In this document: piece after piece, positions 48,959 through 58,510 of the stretch | Layout: each line of letters begins with the position of its first letter | Position numbering within the stretch: position 1 is the first letter of the stretch | NCBI RefSeq assembly: GCF_002022005.1 | Contig: NZ_CP017258.1 | Coordinates: 682,001 to 746,000 of the forward strand | Length of the DNA stretch: 64,000 bases | Reading direction: 5' to 3' | Source: Campylobacter pinnipediorum subsp. caledonicus | GTDB taxonomy: Bacteria > Campylobacterota > Campylobacteria > Campylobacterales > Campylobacteraceae | Made by a program: the position numbers and the translations under genes | Notes under the pieces: generated by a model | What the model saw: the letters and a program-made list of their open reading frames with translations, nothing else | What the model was told of the DNA's origin: nothing | Database searches by the model: none

Positions 48959-50226
48959 TATTCTTCCTTAAGTCTTTGTATGTTTGCGCCAAGCATTTGT
49001 AGTTTTTCATGTAAATTTTCATACCCTCTATCAAGGTGATAAATTCTATGAACTCTACTCGTTCCTTCTGCTGCGAGAGCTGCGAGAACTAGAGCCGAAC
49101 TTGCTCTAAGGTCTGTAGCCATAACATCTGCGGCATTTAGCTTTTTGCCACCATAAATACTTGCCATATGACCGTTTAATCTTATATCAGCACCCATTCT
49201 TAAAAGCTCACTTACATGCATAAAGCGATTTTCAAAAAGTCTTTCATCTATAGTGCTTACGCCATCAGCGACTAAAGATAGCGCCATAAATTGAGCTTGC
49301 ATATCGGTTGGAAACCCTGGATACTCTCTTGTTACAATTTCGCAACTATTTATTTTATCAGCCGGAATGATAGTTGTTTTATTTTCATTTGTTTGTATTT
49401 TAAATCCCATTTGTTCAAGTTTTGTTGTGATAGCTTCTAAATGTTTTGGATTTACATTTGTGATTGTTATTTGTGAGTTTGTTATAGCTCCAGCACATAG
49501 GTAGGTTCCAGCCTCTATTCTGTCTGGTATAACATTTATTTTATCTATATCTAAAAGCTCTTTATTTGTTCCGTGTATTATAAGCTCATCTGTGCCTATG
49601 CCTTCTATTTTAACACCAGCTTTTGATAAAATTTCACATATTTGAACAACCTCAGGCTCTTTTGCTACATTTATTAGATGCGTTTTTCCATTTGCCAATG
49701 CAGCAGCCATTATAATATTTTCACTACCAGTTACTGTTACCTTATCAAAAACTATTTTTGCACCTTGTAAGCCATTTTTTGCACTGGCTACGACATATCC
49801 TTGTTTGATTTGTATTTCAGCACCCATTTTTTCTAGTGCTGATAGATGAAGATCTATAGGTCTTTGACCTATCGCACATCCACCAGGAAGACTTACTTCG
49901 CATTTACCAAATCTAGCTAAAAGTGGTCCTAATACAAGTATAGAAGCTCTCATTTTCCTTACTATGTCATATGTTGCAGTGGTTGAGTTTATCCCTGTTG
50001 TGTCTATATTGATTTCATTATCGTTTTTATATTCGCAATTTGAGCCTAAATTTGTTAATAATTGCGCTAGTGTTTTTATGTCAGCTACATTTGGAATATT
50101 TTTTATATTAACTTTGTTTTTTGCAAGCAAAGTTAGTGCTATTATAGGTAGAGCTGCATTTTTAGCTCCACTTATCTTAACTTCGCCTGATAGTTTGTTT
50201 TGTCCAGTTATTTGCAAATAATACAT
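48958..50226 (-). CDS. murA: UDP-N-acetylglucosamine 1-carboxyvinyltransferase
   Basis: First committed step of peptidoglycan synthesis. 422 residues: [17 protein letters not shown], the active-site Cys in [16 protein letters not shown] (about residue 117, the fosfomycin target), [13 protein letters not shown] and [15 protein letters not shown]. It opens a leftward pair murA-moeA and diverges from the DUF455 gene. Confidence 0.97.
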   Translation of the reverse strand: MYYLQITGQNKLSGEVKISGAKNAALPIIALTLLAKNKVNIKNIPNVADIKTLAQLLTNLGSNCEYKNDNEINIDTTGINSTTATYDIVRKMRASILVLGPLLARFGKCEVSLPGGCAIGQRPIDLHLSALEKMGAEIQIKQGYVVASAKNGLQGAKIVFDKVTVTGSENIIMAAALANGKTHLINVAKEPEVVQICEILSKAGVKIEGIGTDELIIHGTNKELLDIDKINVIPDRIEAGTYLCAGAITNSQITITNVNPKHLEAITTKLEQMGFKIQTNENKTTIIPADKINSCEIVTREYPGFPTDMQAQFMALSLVADGVSTIDERLFENRFMHVSELLRMGADIRLNGHMASIYGGKKLNAADVMATDLRASSALVLAALAAEGTSRVHRIYHLDRGYENLHEKLQMLGANIQRLKEE

Positions 50227-50348
50227 TTAAAGCCTTAGAAATTTTAAAAAGTAAAAAAATATTATATTGATTTTTTGCTTAGAAAACAAAATTTTGATAA
50301 AATAAAAACTTCATTGATTTGTGATAATTTTACCAATAAGGTTTTTTA

Positions 50349-51155
50349 GTGAATTTTTTTGATTCGATTTGGGATATTATTAATGAAGGCAATAAAAACA
50401 AAAAGATTGCAAAATTTCATAAATTTTATAAAGAATACAAAAATACAAAAGATATAAATTTTAATAGGGTAAGTGAGCCAAGATCTCTTGAAAAACCTTG
50501 TTATGGTGATTTTTGTGATGTGGTTTCTATGAGGAATTTAAATAAAAAAATACCACAAAAAGATAAAAATTTATATTTTATACATTCTGTTGCTCATATA
50601 GAATTTAGTGCTATTGATATAGCCTTAGATGAGTGCTATAGATTTGATTTGATGAGTCGTGATTTTTATGATGATTGGCTTGAGGTAGCCGATGATGAGG
50701 TGCGTCATTTTTTGATGATAGAAGATTTGCTTGCTAAAAATGGTGGATATTATGGCTGCATGCAAGTGCATGATGGGCTTTTTGTGGCACTTAAAAAAAC
50801 AGAAAATAGTCTTTTAGAAAGAATGGCGCTTCTGCCTAGATATATGGAAGCAAATGGTCTTGATGCAAATGCTCATATAATCAAAAAATTAAAAAAACAA
50901 AATGCTAGCATTGATCTTATAAATGCTTTGCAAATTATACTTGATGAAGAGATAGCCCATGTGAAAAAAGGCGATAAGTGGTTTAAGTATGCTTGTAAAA
51001 TTGAAAATATAGATCCGCTAGAATACATAAACATAATACAAAGACTTTATCCAAATTCATTTTTGACAAGTAGAGAATTAAACGAAGAAGATAGGCTTAA
51101 GGCTGGTTTTTCTATAGATGAGATAAAAATCATAAAACAGATGGCTATAAGATGA
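50349..51155 (+). CDS. DUF455 family ferritin-like protein
   Basis: The 268-residue protein is all-helical with acidic and His residues placed as in ferritin-like di-iron proteins: HSVAHIEFSAIDIALD, DDEVRHFLMIEDLL and LDEEIAHVKKGDKWF (E/H ligands in pairs). Family function is not established. The start is GTG with AAGG about 7 bases upstream. It overlaps the SixA-like gene by 4 bases. Confidence 0.85.
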   Translation: MNFFDSIWDIINEGNKNKKIAKFHKFYKEYKNTKDINFNRVSEPRSLEKPCYGDFCDVVSMRNLNKKIPQKDKNLYFIHSVAHIEFSAIDIALDECYRFDLMSRDFYDDWLEVADDEVRHFLMIEDLLAKNGGYYGCMQVHDGLFVALKKTENSLLERMALLPRYMEANGLDANAHIIKKLKKQNASIDLINALQIILDEEIAHVKKGDKWFKYACKIENIDPLEYINIIQRLYPNSFLTSRELNEEDRLKAGFSIDEIKIIKQMAIR

Positions 51156-51643
51156 AAAAAATTTATTTTATGAGACATGCAAAAGCTGTTGAAACAAATT
51201 CTGATAAAGATTTTAAAAGAGCTATTAATGATAGAGGTAAAAAAGATATAAAACTTATAGCAAAAGCTCTTAAAAAACATGATATAGCATTTGATTTGGT
51301 TATCTCTAGTGACGCTATTAGATGTAAACAAACTGTAAAAGAGCTTTTTAATGAGATGGGTATAAAAAAAGATGTAAAGTATAAAAAAAGATTTTATACA
51401 GCAACTGCAAATTATATTTTTGAGTTTATACAGACGATAGATGATGATATAAAAAATGTGTTTTTAGTTCTTCACAATCCGGCAATAACTGAAATTTGTG
51501 AGTATATAAGTGATGTTTGTATAGGAAATATGCCAACTTGTGGAGTTTTTGCTATAGAGTTTGAAGGTAAATTTTCAGACATAAAAAAAGATGAGGTTAG
51601 GGTGCTATTTTTCGAATATCCAAAGAGATATAGAGAAAAATAG
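51152..51643 (+). CDS. SixA-like histidine phosphatase
   Basis: A 163-residue member of the RHG phosphatase superfamily: IYFMRHAKAVE holds the catalytic His (residue 8), ISSDAIRCKQTV the second Arg region and LVLHNPAITEI the second His. SixA dephosphorylates phosphohistidine in other bacteria; the substrate here is not shown. Coupled to the DUF455 gene. Confidence 0.85.
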   Translation: MKKIYFMRHAKAVETNSDKDFKRAINDRGKKDIKLIAKALKKHDIAFDLVISSDAIRCKQTVKELFNEMGIKKDVKYKKRFYTATANYIFEFIQTIDDDIKNVFLVLHNPAITEICEYISDVCIGNMPTCGVFAIEFEGKFSDIKKDEVRVLFFEYPKRYREK

Positions 51644-51647
51644 TATT

Positions 51648-52985
51648 TTATTTTCCTAGACAAAAATTAGAAAACATTTCATCAAGTAATTCAGAATATT
51701 CAACCGGTTTTGTTATATCTGCTATGTTTTTTATAGCCTTGTTTAATTCATAAGCAAAAAGTTCTAGCTCGTTATCTTGCATTAAGTCTAAACCGTTTTT
51801 TAGTGCTGTACTAGCATTTTCACAAGCATTTATTTGAGAAACAGAGCTTAGCATTAGCTCACTTGTATCTTGATTATTTAAAAAGTTATTTAATGTGTTT
51901 AAAATTTCATCTACACTATCATTTGCCGATATTTTTATAGGATCTTTTAAATCCAAATCAAATTTAATATCTAAATCAATCTTATTTAATATAAAAAATA
52001 TCTGTTTATCAGAGTTGTTTATAAGTTTAATTATCTGTTTATCTTGCTCGGTTGCCTTGCTTGAGGCATCAAAAACAGCTAGTATTATATCGGCTTCTTT
52101 TATTGCTCTTAAGGTATAGCTTATTCCTATTTCTTCAATAGCTCCTGTATTTTCTCTGATTCCAGCTGTGTCTATTATTTTTATTATATGAGTTCCTACT
52201 TTTAACTCTTCTTCTATTGTATCTCTTGTTGTTCCAGCTTCATTTGAAACTATTGCTCTTTCATATTTTAAAAGTGAATTTAGTATAGAGCTTTTTCCGA
52301 CATTTGGTTTTCCGACTATTGCTATTTTAAAACCATCTATAAGACCGCTTCTTTGTTTGCTTATCTGAACTATTTTATCAAGACTTTGGCTATTTTTTAC
52401 AAGCATTTGCTTTATTTGAATTATTATATCTTCGGGTAGGTCATCATCGGCATAGTCTATGCTTGTTTCTACATATGCCAGTGTTTTGATAAGTTCAAGT
52501 CTTATATTTTCAACATACTCTTTTAATTCGCCTTTCATCTGTCTAGCTAGTATTTTAACAGCACTTTGGCTTCTTGCATTTATCATAGCACTTATTGCAT
52601 TTGCTTTTAGTAGGTCTATTTTATCGTTTAAAAAAGCTCTTTTGCTAAATTCACCAGGGTTTGCCAACCTAGCTCCAGCTTTTATAAGTTCATTTAAAAG
52701 CATATCTGTTATAGTAAATCCACCGTGAATTTGAAACTCAACTATATCTTCGCCAGTAAAGCTATTTGGGGCTTTAAAATATATAATTAACCCCTCATCC
52801 ATAAAGGAGTTGTCTAATGAGTAAATTTTGCATAAAGTTGCATATCTTGGAGTCAATTCTTCTTTTTTTATCATCTTTTTGGCAATTTTTAAAGAATCAA
52901 AACCGCTCATTCTGATTATACCTACAGAGCCGGCTCCGTGTGCTGTTGCTGTTGCAACTATTGTATCATTTTTTAATGAAGTCAT
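51648..52985 (-). CDS. mnmE: tRNA-5-carboxymethylaminomethyluridine GTPase MnmE
   Basis: With MnmG it modifies wobble U34. 445 residues: N-terminal formyl-THF-binding domain (ATAHGAGSVGIIRMSG, FTGEDIVEFQIHGG), inserted G domain with GKPNVGKSSILNSL, DTAGIRE and NKIDL, and the C-terminal FCLGK ending with the essential Cys. The start overlaps the jag gene by 20 bases. Confidence 0.96.
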   Translation of the reverse strand: MTSLKNDTIVATATAHGAGSVGIIRMSGFDSLKIAKKMIKKEELTPRYATLCKIYSLDNSFMDEGLIIYFKAPNSFTGEDIVEFQIHGGFTITDMLLNELIKAGARLANPGEFSKRAFLNDKIDLLKANAISAMINARSQSAVKILARQMKGELKEYVENIRLELIKTLAYVETSIDYADDDLPEDIIIQIKQMLVKNSQSLDKIVQISKQRSGLIDGFKIAIVGKPNVGKSSILNSLLKYERAIVSNEAGTTRDTIEEELKVGTHIIKIIDTAGIRENTGAIEEIGISYTLRAIKEADIILAVFDASSKATEQDKQIIKLINNSDKQIFFILNKIDLDIKFDLDLKDPIKISANDSVDEILNTLNNFLNNQDTSELMLSSVSQINACENASTALKNGLDLMQDNELELFAYELNKAIKNIADITKPVEYSELLDEMFSNFCLGK

Positions 52986-53847
52986 TTACTATAACAAACT
53001 TATCGTTTCCATTGGTTTTTATACCAACATATTTATCTGGAAATTTCTCTCTCAATTTAGAAACAGCAATTTTTACAAGCACTCCATCAAGTGGTTTTGT
53101 TTGAGCTTTTCCATTTGTTTGAATTCTTTGTATGATATTGCTTAGGTATTGATCCATCGTATTTTCTTGATTTTTTAAAAACTCAGCTATTTCAAGTCTT
53201 ATTGATAGATTGTATTTAAGGTTAAGCCAATTATGAATCAAATAAGATATAGCTTTATATCTATATCCCTCTTTACCTATAAGTAAAGCCGCATCATCTC
53301 CATCAAGCTCAATTAATACACAATCATCTGAATACTTACTAACTTCAATTTTATCTATTTTAAAGAAACTAGAGGCAAAAAGTTTTACTAGACCAGTTTT
53401 GATTTCAGGTAAAATTTTATCAAAATCAATATTTTGCTGAGGTTTGTTTTGTTTAGACTCTATGTGATTTTGTGTATTTTCTTGTTTTGCTTTTTCTTGC
53501 TTTTTCTTGTCGTTTTCTTCTTTGTCTAAACGCTTTATAATATAATCTTGTTTAGGTTCATTTTGTTTTTCTATATTTGTTGGTTCAGTTTTTTTATCAT
53601 TTTGACTTTTTTTATTTTTATTTCTTTTTTTATTTTTGTCACTAGAATCTTTTTGCTCATTTTTTGGTTTAGGTGTATTTATGGTTTTTTCATTATTGGC
53701 TTCTATAATTGCATTTTTTTTAAAAAACCCTAAAAATCCATTATTAGGGTGCTGTATAACCTTTATATCAAGTTCTGTTACGGAGCAATTTAACTTCTCT
53801 GCTGCTTTTTGAAAAGCTTCTTGTAAATTTTGTGCTTCTATACGCAT
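52966..53847 (-). CDS. jag: RNA-binding protein Jag/KhpB
   Basis: 293 residues: Jag_N domain (EAQNLQEAFQKAAEKL; HPNNGFLGFFKKNAIIE), a highly charged Lys/Glu/Asn/Gln linker (about 60-135), a KH domain with GKEGYRYKAISYL and an R3H region at the C-terminus (about 215-290). KhpB binds RNA with KhpA and influences division and elongation in other bacteria. It sits just after yidC, the usual place. Confidence 0.9.
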   Translation of the reverse strand: MRIEAQNLQEAFQKAAEKLNCSVTELDIKVIQHPNNGFLGFFKKNAIIEANNEKTINTPKPKNEQKDSSDKNKKRNKNKKSQNDKKTEPTNIEKQNEPKQDYIIKRLDKEENDKKKQEKAKQENTQNHIESKQNKPQQNIDFDKILPEIKTGLVKLFASSFFKIDKIEVSKYSDDCVLIELDGDDAALLIGKEGYRYKAISYLIHNWLNLKYNLSIRLEIAEFLKNQENTMDQYLSNIIQRIQTNGKAQTKPLDGVLVKIAVSKLREKFPDKYVGIKTNGNDKFVIVNDFIKK

Positions 53848-53849
53848 TA

Positions 53850-55424
53850 TTATTTTACCTCCGCACTCTTATTTTTTTGCTTTTCAAATATTCTATTTAC
53901 AAAAGATTGTTGTGCTACAGAAAACAAGTTGTTTATAAACCAATAAAGTGTAAGTCCTGCTGGAAATGAAACAAAAAATACTGTAAATATAAGTGGTAAA
54001 AATTTCATTATCTTTTCTTGCATTGGGTCGTTAAATGTTGTTGGTGTAAGTTTTTGTTGTAAAAACATTGTAGCACCCATTAATATAGGTAGTATAAAAT
54101 ATGGATCCATCACAGAAAGATCGTGTATCCAAAAAATCCATGGAGCAGCTTTAAGCTCTATCGCATTTAGTAAAACTCTATATATCGCAAAAAATATAGG
54201 TATTTGCATAAGTATAGGCAGACAACCACCCATAGGGTTTGCATTATGTTTTTTATAAAGTTCCATCATGTGTGTATTTAGTTTTTGTGGATCACCTTTA
54301 TATTTTGCTTGAAGTTCTTTCATTTTTGGAGCAATCTCTTTTATTTTATTCATAGATACCATACCCTTATATGTAAGAGGGAATAAAATTATTCTTATAG
54401 AAATTGTTAAAACAACGATAGCCCAACCCCAATTTCCTATGTGTGTATGTAAGAAATTTAAGAAGCTAAACATTGGTTTTGCTATAAATGTAAACCAACC
54501 ATACTCTATAATATTTGTTAGCCTTTTATCTATATTTTGTAAAACATCGTGATCTTTTGGTCCTATATAGGCTTTTGTTTTAAAATCACCATTTTGTTTT
54601 ATAAATACAAGTGCATTTTTGTTTTCATCTGTGCTCATAACAACATTTAGTGGTTTTCCAAAAGAGAAAAACAAAGATGTATAGTATCTGTCAGAAGCTG
54701 CTGCTATGTCTACATTGTTAAATTTCTCATTTCCTTCAAGATCATCATCTTTTAAAACAGTTATTTTATCATCTATATGTCTTAATAATACACCATGAAC
54801 TGTTAGTGTGTCTATTGCAATACTTGGTCTTAATCCAGTAGTTATAAAATAATCAATATTTTTACTTGTAGAAACTTCTATATCGTATGTTCCATTTTGA
54901 AAGAATGTTATCTTTTTATTTAAGGTAAAATCTTCCAAGTCTTGTTTTAGATTTATTGTTTTTGAATCATTTGTTATATTCACTTCATTTATATCTGTTG
55001 TGTATTTATTTTTAAATGCAAGCTGATTTACTTTTTCATCACTAAATCTAATTTCCAAAGGCATTAATGATTCGCTTACAAGTTGTATTCTTTTTTCATC
55101 TTCGGTTTGATATTTATCTTCATTTAGATAAAATTTGCTGATTCTTCCTAGAGTATCTATGTGTGCTTCAAATTTATCTGATTTTATTTTTACAAGAATT
55201 TCATTACTTGTATTTGACTTTGAATTTATTATTTCATTACTTGTGTTGTCAATTTCTTTTTTTGTAAAATTATTTTTTTGCTCTATATTTGAATTTGTTT
55301 TTGCGCTTATATTGTTATCTTGTATCGGTTGTTTTGGTATGAAAAAAAAGTCATAAGCGATAAAAAAAACAAATGAAAATATTGTCGCTAATAAAACCCT
55401 TTTTTGTGTTGATAATTTATCCAT
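53850..55424 (-). CDS. yidC: Membrane protein insertase YidC
   Basis: YidC inserts and folds inner-membrane proteins. 524 residues: N-terminal signal anchor (about 9-26), large periplasmic beta domain (to about 320), then five-helix core with WGWAIVVLTISIRIILFPLTYKG, the Lys/Glu cytoplasmic hairpin (KEIAPKMKELQAKYKGDPQ), GCLPILMQIPIFFAIYRVL and a C-terminal Lys-rich tail. The start lies 4 bases after the yidD stop. Confidence 0.96.
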   Translation of the reverse strand: MDKLSTQKRVLLATIFSFVFFIAYDFFFIPKQPIQDNNISAKTNSNIEQKNNFTKKEIDNTSNEIINSKSNTSNEILVKIKSDKFEAHIDTLGRISKFYLNEDKYQTEDEKRIQLVSESLMPLEIRFSDEKVNQLAFKNKYTTDINEVNITNDSKTINLKQDLEDFTLNKKITFFQNGTYDIEVSTSKNIDYFITTGLRPSIAIDTLTVHGVLLRHIDDKITVLKDDDLEGNEKFNNVDIAAASDRYYTSLFFSFGKPLNVVMSTDENKNALVFIKQNGDFKTKAYIGPKDHDVLQNIDKRLTNIIEYGWFTFIAKPMFSFLNFLHTHIGNWGWAIVVLTISIRIILFPLTYKGMVSMNKIKEIAPKMKELQAKYKGDPQKLNTHMMELYKKHNANPMGGCLPILMQIPIFFAIYRVLLNAIELKAAPWIFWIHDLSVMDPYFILPILMGATMFLQQKLTPTTFNDPMQEKIMKFLPLIFTVFFVSFPAGLTLYWFINNLFSVAQQSFVNRIFEKQKNKSAEVK

Positions 55425-55428
55425 AATT

Positions 55429-55758
55429 TCATATTCCCTTAAATTTTTTTATAACATAGAATTTGTCATCCTTAAATGGAACAAACCAAAAAATAATATT
55501 TATAGATTTTATTTTTTTAAAGACATATAAAGTTTCAAAATTCTTACTAACAATAGGGTAATTAATACCACCTTTGAAAAATTGATTGCATTTTAAAATT
55601 CTCAGTGTAGAGTAGATAATGGCTAAGAAAAAATTGTTATTTTTAAATTGCCAAATTGTGTATTCTGAACAAGTTGGATAATATCTACAAGAAGCAGGAG
55701 TAAATTTGGATATGTATTTTTGATAAAAATTAATCATAAAAATAACAATACTTTTCAC
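55429..55758 (-). CDS. yidD: Membrane protein insertion efficiency factor YidD
   Basis: YidD aids membrane protein insertion. Core motif INFYQKYISKFTPASCRYYPTCSEY (shown in part: ISKFTPASCRYYPTCSEY) and GGINYP are clear, with a C-terminal extension of about 35 residues beyond the usual 70-85. I chose GTG 55758, which overlaps the rnpA TGA as GTGA; another GTG at 55767 and an ATG at 55788 are in frame. Confidence 0.88.
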   Translation of the reverse strand: MKSIVIFMINFYQKYISKFTPASCRYYPTCSEYTIWQFKNNNFFLAIIYSTLRILKCNQFFKGGINYPIVSKNFETLYVFKKIKSINIIFWFVPFKDDKFYVIKKFKGI

Positions 55759-56090
55759 TTTAAACACCCTAATTTCTTTAACGACCACTTTAAATTTTTA
55801 TTAATATCGTTAAAAGATATTTTATCTACGCCAGATTTTGCTATTAAAATATAGGTTCCGTCTTTTAGATTTGAAGATGCATTTATAAATGCTGATTTTA
55901 ATAGTCTTTTACATCTGTTTCTTATGACGGCTTTACCTACTTTTTTGCTGGCCACAACTGCCATTTTGTTTTCCTGAGAAGGTCTATAAAAAAGAATACA
56001 GGACTCGCAGTGCCATTTTTTAGCATCTTTATAAACCAAAGAAAATTCTTTTGAGTCGCCTATAGACTCAAAACCAACTAGACTGCCAAT
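55755..56090 (-). CDS. rnpA: Ribonuclease P protein component (start probably non-canonical)
   Basis: RnpA binds the RNase P RNA and 5'-leader. [24 protein letters not shown] contains the diagnostic RNR motif. The only ordinary in-frame start is TTG 56039, but the conserved N-terminal helix ([15 protein letters not shown]) is encoded upstream of it in the same frame. The first plausible codon with a ribosome site (AAAAGGAAG) is AUU 56090, inside the rpmH end. I set the start there; a conservative call would be 56039. Confidence 0.8.
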   Translation of the reverse strand: MGSLVGFESIGDSKEFSLVYKDAKKWHCESCILFYRPSQENKMAVVASKKVGKAVIRNRCKRLLKSAFINASSNLKDGTYILIAKSGVDKISFNDINKNLKWSLKKLGCLK

Positions 56091-56212
56091 CTTCTTCTTC
56101 CTTTTGCGCGTCTAGCATTTAAAACTTTGCGACCATTTTTTGTTTTCATTCTAACACGAAAACCATGAGTTCTTTTCTTAGGTGTTTTATGAGGTTGATA
56201 AGTTCTTTTCAT
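56078..56212 (-). CDS. rpmH: 50S ribosomal protein L34
   Basis: The 44-residue protein begins [19 protein letters not shown] and ends with [13 protein letters not shown], the complete L34 pattern. An AAGGA site precedes the ATG. It heads rpmH-rnpA-yidD-yidC-jag-mnmE, a widely conserved order. Confidence 0.97.
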   Translation of the reverse strand: MKRTYQPHKTPKKRTHGFRVRMKTKNGRKVLNARRAKGRRRLAV

Positions 56213-56235
56213 ACTAATCCTTAAAATTTAATGTA

Positions 56236-56254
56236 AAAGCGTGATTTTATCAAA
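56236..56254 (-). promoter_or_regulatory. Promoter element of rpmH
   Basis: Minus-strand TTTGATAAAATCACGCTTT holds a TAAAAT -10 (56244-56249) with the same discriminator as the tRNA-Gly promoter; no clear -35 is seen. Confidence 0.6.
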
Positions 56255-56301
56255 GCAATACTTAAAAAGCTTTGAATAGCTAAATTTAATCAAAAATTAA
56301 C

Positions 56302-56307
56302 TATAAT
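56302..56307 (+). promoter_or_regulatory. -10 box of the UDG-like gene
   Basis: TATAAT at 56302-56307 lies seven bases before the ATG at 56315, so transcription should start at or next to the start codon; no ribosome site is visible. Confidence 0.55.
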
Positions 56308-56314
56308 TATATGC

Positions 56315-56935
56315 ATGAATGATAATGATTTAAAAAAATTATATTTTTTAAAAGCTATTGGGTATAATTTTGTAGGAAAACAAGATTTAAAAAGCACTTC
56401 ATGTTTTTATTTTGATAGTTTTGATAAATTAAATAATCAAATTATAAATTGCAACCTTTGTTGTTTAAAAAATTATTCGGTAAAATCATATACTGGTTTT
56501 GGTAATATTAATTCAAAAATAATATTTGTTATGTTAGAACCAAATTTAAATACTAATATTATGGATAATTTTTTTGAGTTATTGAGAAAATATCTTAAAT
56601 TTTCAGAGAGAGATTTTTATATAAGCTATTTATTGCATTGCAAAAAACAAATGAGTTTAGATTTATCTGATTGTTTTTTTAAATGCAGACCGTATTTGGA
56701 TGAAGAAATGAATTTTATTAAGCCTAAAATTATTGTGGCTTTAGGTGAAGATGTTTTTTTGAATTTATATATTCAAAATGCAAAAAATAGCTCTTTTGAA
56801 AGTTTACGTGGTAGTTTTTTAAAGTTTGGAAATGCTTTTTTGATGGCAACATATTCTTTGGATAAAATAATTAAAAATCCAAGTCTACAAGCAAATTTTA
56901 TAAACGATTTAAATAAAATAAAGGACGTTTTATGA
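56315..56935 (+). CDS. Uracil-DNA glycosylase superfamily-like protein (divergent)
   Basis: The 206-residue protein has the family 4 UDG layout: an N-terminal CNLC pair (about residues 47-50), a strand SKIIFVMLEPN where active enzymes carry GEAPGxxE, then LLHCKK and CFFKCRPYLDEE supplying further cysteines, and KPKIIVALGEDVF. The four Fe-S cluster Cys seem kept while the catalytic motif is altered. Activity on uracil is doubtful. It overlaps the next gene by 4 bases. Confidence 0.7.
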   Translation: MNDNDLKKLYFLKAIGYNFVGKQDLKSTSCFYFDSFDKLNNQIINCNLCCLKNYSVKSYTGFGNINSKIIFVMLEPNLNTNIMDNFFELLRKYLKFSERDFYISYLLHCKKQMSLDLSDCFFKCRPYLDEEMNFIKPKIIVALGEDVFLNLYIQNAKNSSFESLRGSFLKFGNAFLMATYSLDKIIKNPSLQANFINDLNKIKDVL

Positions 56936-58131
56936 AATATATACTGATTTTTTTTCTTTTCTTTTCTGTTTTTGCAAAAGAACAAAGAATGTCAGATATA
57001 AAACCTGTTACGATGTACTATATTGATTTAGAACCTGGTTTTTGTGATGATGATTGCTTGAATGAGCTTTTGCAACAGGATATGATAGCTAGTTTTTTAG
57101 CTCGTTTTGATAGGCTTAGAGTAACAAGCTTAGAGCTTTTGGATAAATATTTAAAAATATATTATTATACTCCTGATATGGTTTTAAATGATAATTTAAA
57201 AATAGCTGTTATATTACCACAAAAGATTATAAAATCATATTCTGATAGTGTTACAAAATCATTGATTTCTTATGCTTTAAAGTATGATTTAAATGTTGAT
57301 TTGAAATTTATAAACAGTGATGATGAGAGTCCTGAAAATATTCAAAAAGCGCTGGATGAGGCCAGAAAAGATTCTATAAAATATTTTATAGCTCCATTGA
57401 CTGCTAATGGAGTCATCTTGGTAAATAAACTAGCCTATCCGAATGAAACTTTCTTTTTGCCAAGTATCCATTCATCACTTTTTAAACTAAATAATCCAAA
57501 TTTTGTATTTGGAGGTGTGGATTATCAAGCTCAGATTAAATCACTTTTTGAATTTGCCAATAATAAAATAAGTGCTTTTAGTGATGGAAGTTTTACCGGG
57601 AATTCTTTAAATAACTATGTAAAAAATATATCTGAAAATAGTGTGTATGAAGTTGAAATGTTAGCTAAAAATATAAAATTTGAAGAGTATTTTAATAATT
57701 TTTCATATATTAATAACTCAAGTATATTTTTAAATTTATCTCTTATTAAAGCATCGCTAATAGCAACGCAATTAAAAATTTTTGAAATAGAGCCATTTGC
57801 TTTATTAAGTACTCAAATAAACTACAATCCAAAATTTTTGCAACTCGTAAAAACAAGTGATAGGGAGAAATTTTATATCGCTAATTCAATTTTCCTTGAT
57901 GATGATAGTTTGAGTAGTATAAATGCTTTATTTGGTATAGATCTAAGATATAACTGGATTGGTTATTCATCTAGTGTAGGGCTTGATTATATATATAGTC
58001 TAGCTACTGGAAAAAATAGAAAATTTGATCAAGAAATAATAGATAATCAGGTTATATATGGTGTTGATATTTTAAAAACAGATGAATATAACTTTATTAA
58101 AACTAATGATTTGAGTGATTATAATTATTAA
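56932..58131 (+). CDS. Periplasmic protein of the ligand-binding-protein fold
   Basis: 399 residues with a signal peptide (SVFA, cleavage about residue 15). The central part (IAVILPQKIIKSYSDSVTKSL; YFIAPLTANGVILVNKL; FVFGGVDYQAQIKSLFEFA) follows the alternating alpha/beta pattern of type I periplasmic binding proteins as in LppC/Leu-Ile-Val families. No transporter genes are adjacent, so the ligand and role are unknown. It converges on the thioesterase gene with a 29-base overlap. Confidence 0.65.
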   Translation: MKYILIFFLFFSVFAKEQRMSDIKPVTMYYIDLEPGFCDDDCLNELLQQDMIASFLARFDRLRVTSLELLDKYLKIYYYTPDMVLNDNLKIAVILPQKIIKSYSDSVTKSLISYALKYDLNVDLKFINSDDESPENIQKALDEARKDSIKYFIAPLTANGVILVNKLAYPNETFFLPSIHSSLFKLNNPNFVFGGVDYQAQIKSLFEFANNKISAFSDGSFTGNSLNNYVKNISENSVYEVEMLAKNIKFEEYFNNFSYINNSSIFLNLSLIKASLIATQLKIFEIEPFALLSTQINYNPKFLQLVKTSDREKFYIANSIFLDDDSLSSINALFGIDLRYNWIGYSSSVGLDYIYSLATGKNRKFDQEIIDNQVIYGVDILKTDEYNFIKTNDLSDYNY

Positions 58132-58510
58132 AAAATAATGCAATTTCGTCATTCATTTTTTTTGGTTTTAAATTTGAAACGAATGCGATTTTGATTTGTG
58201 CTTTAAACAATAAATCGTCTTTTGAGTTCTTTTCAATATCTTCAACCCTATATATGCTCTGTTCCAAGACAGCACTTGCTTTTTTTATTTCTAAAATTTT
58301 AGTCCTTACTTCTATCAAATCTCCTATAAAAGCAGGTTTTATGTATTTTGCTTCTATGCTTGAAACAACAAAAAAAGCATCTTTTGTAAATGGCTTTATT
58401 GATGAAGAAAAAAACATTTCACTTCTTGCTCTATCGCAGTATTTTATATAATTTGCATGATATACAATCCCACCTGTATCTGTATCTTCATAGTATATTC
58501 TTATCTTCAT
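58103..58510 (-). CDS. YbgC-type acyl-CoA thioesterase
   Basis: Hotdog-fold 4HBT protein of 135 residues. IYYEDTDTGGIVYHANYIKYCDRARSE holds the catalytic Asp (D in TDTGG...) and YHANY; typical YbgC length. It may hydrolyse short acyl-CoAs or act with lipid metabolism proteins. Its start overlaps the exporter gene stop by 4 bases. Confidence 0.9.
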   Translation of the reverse strand: MKIRIYYEDTDTGGIVYHANYIKYCDRARSEMFFSSSIKPFTKDAFFVVSSIEAKYIKPAFIGDLIEVRTKILEIKKASAVLEQSIYRVEDIEKNSKDDLLFKAQIKIAFVSNLKPKKMNDEIALFFNNYNHSNH

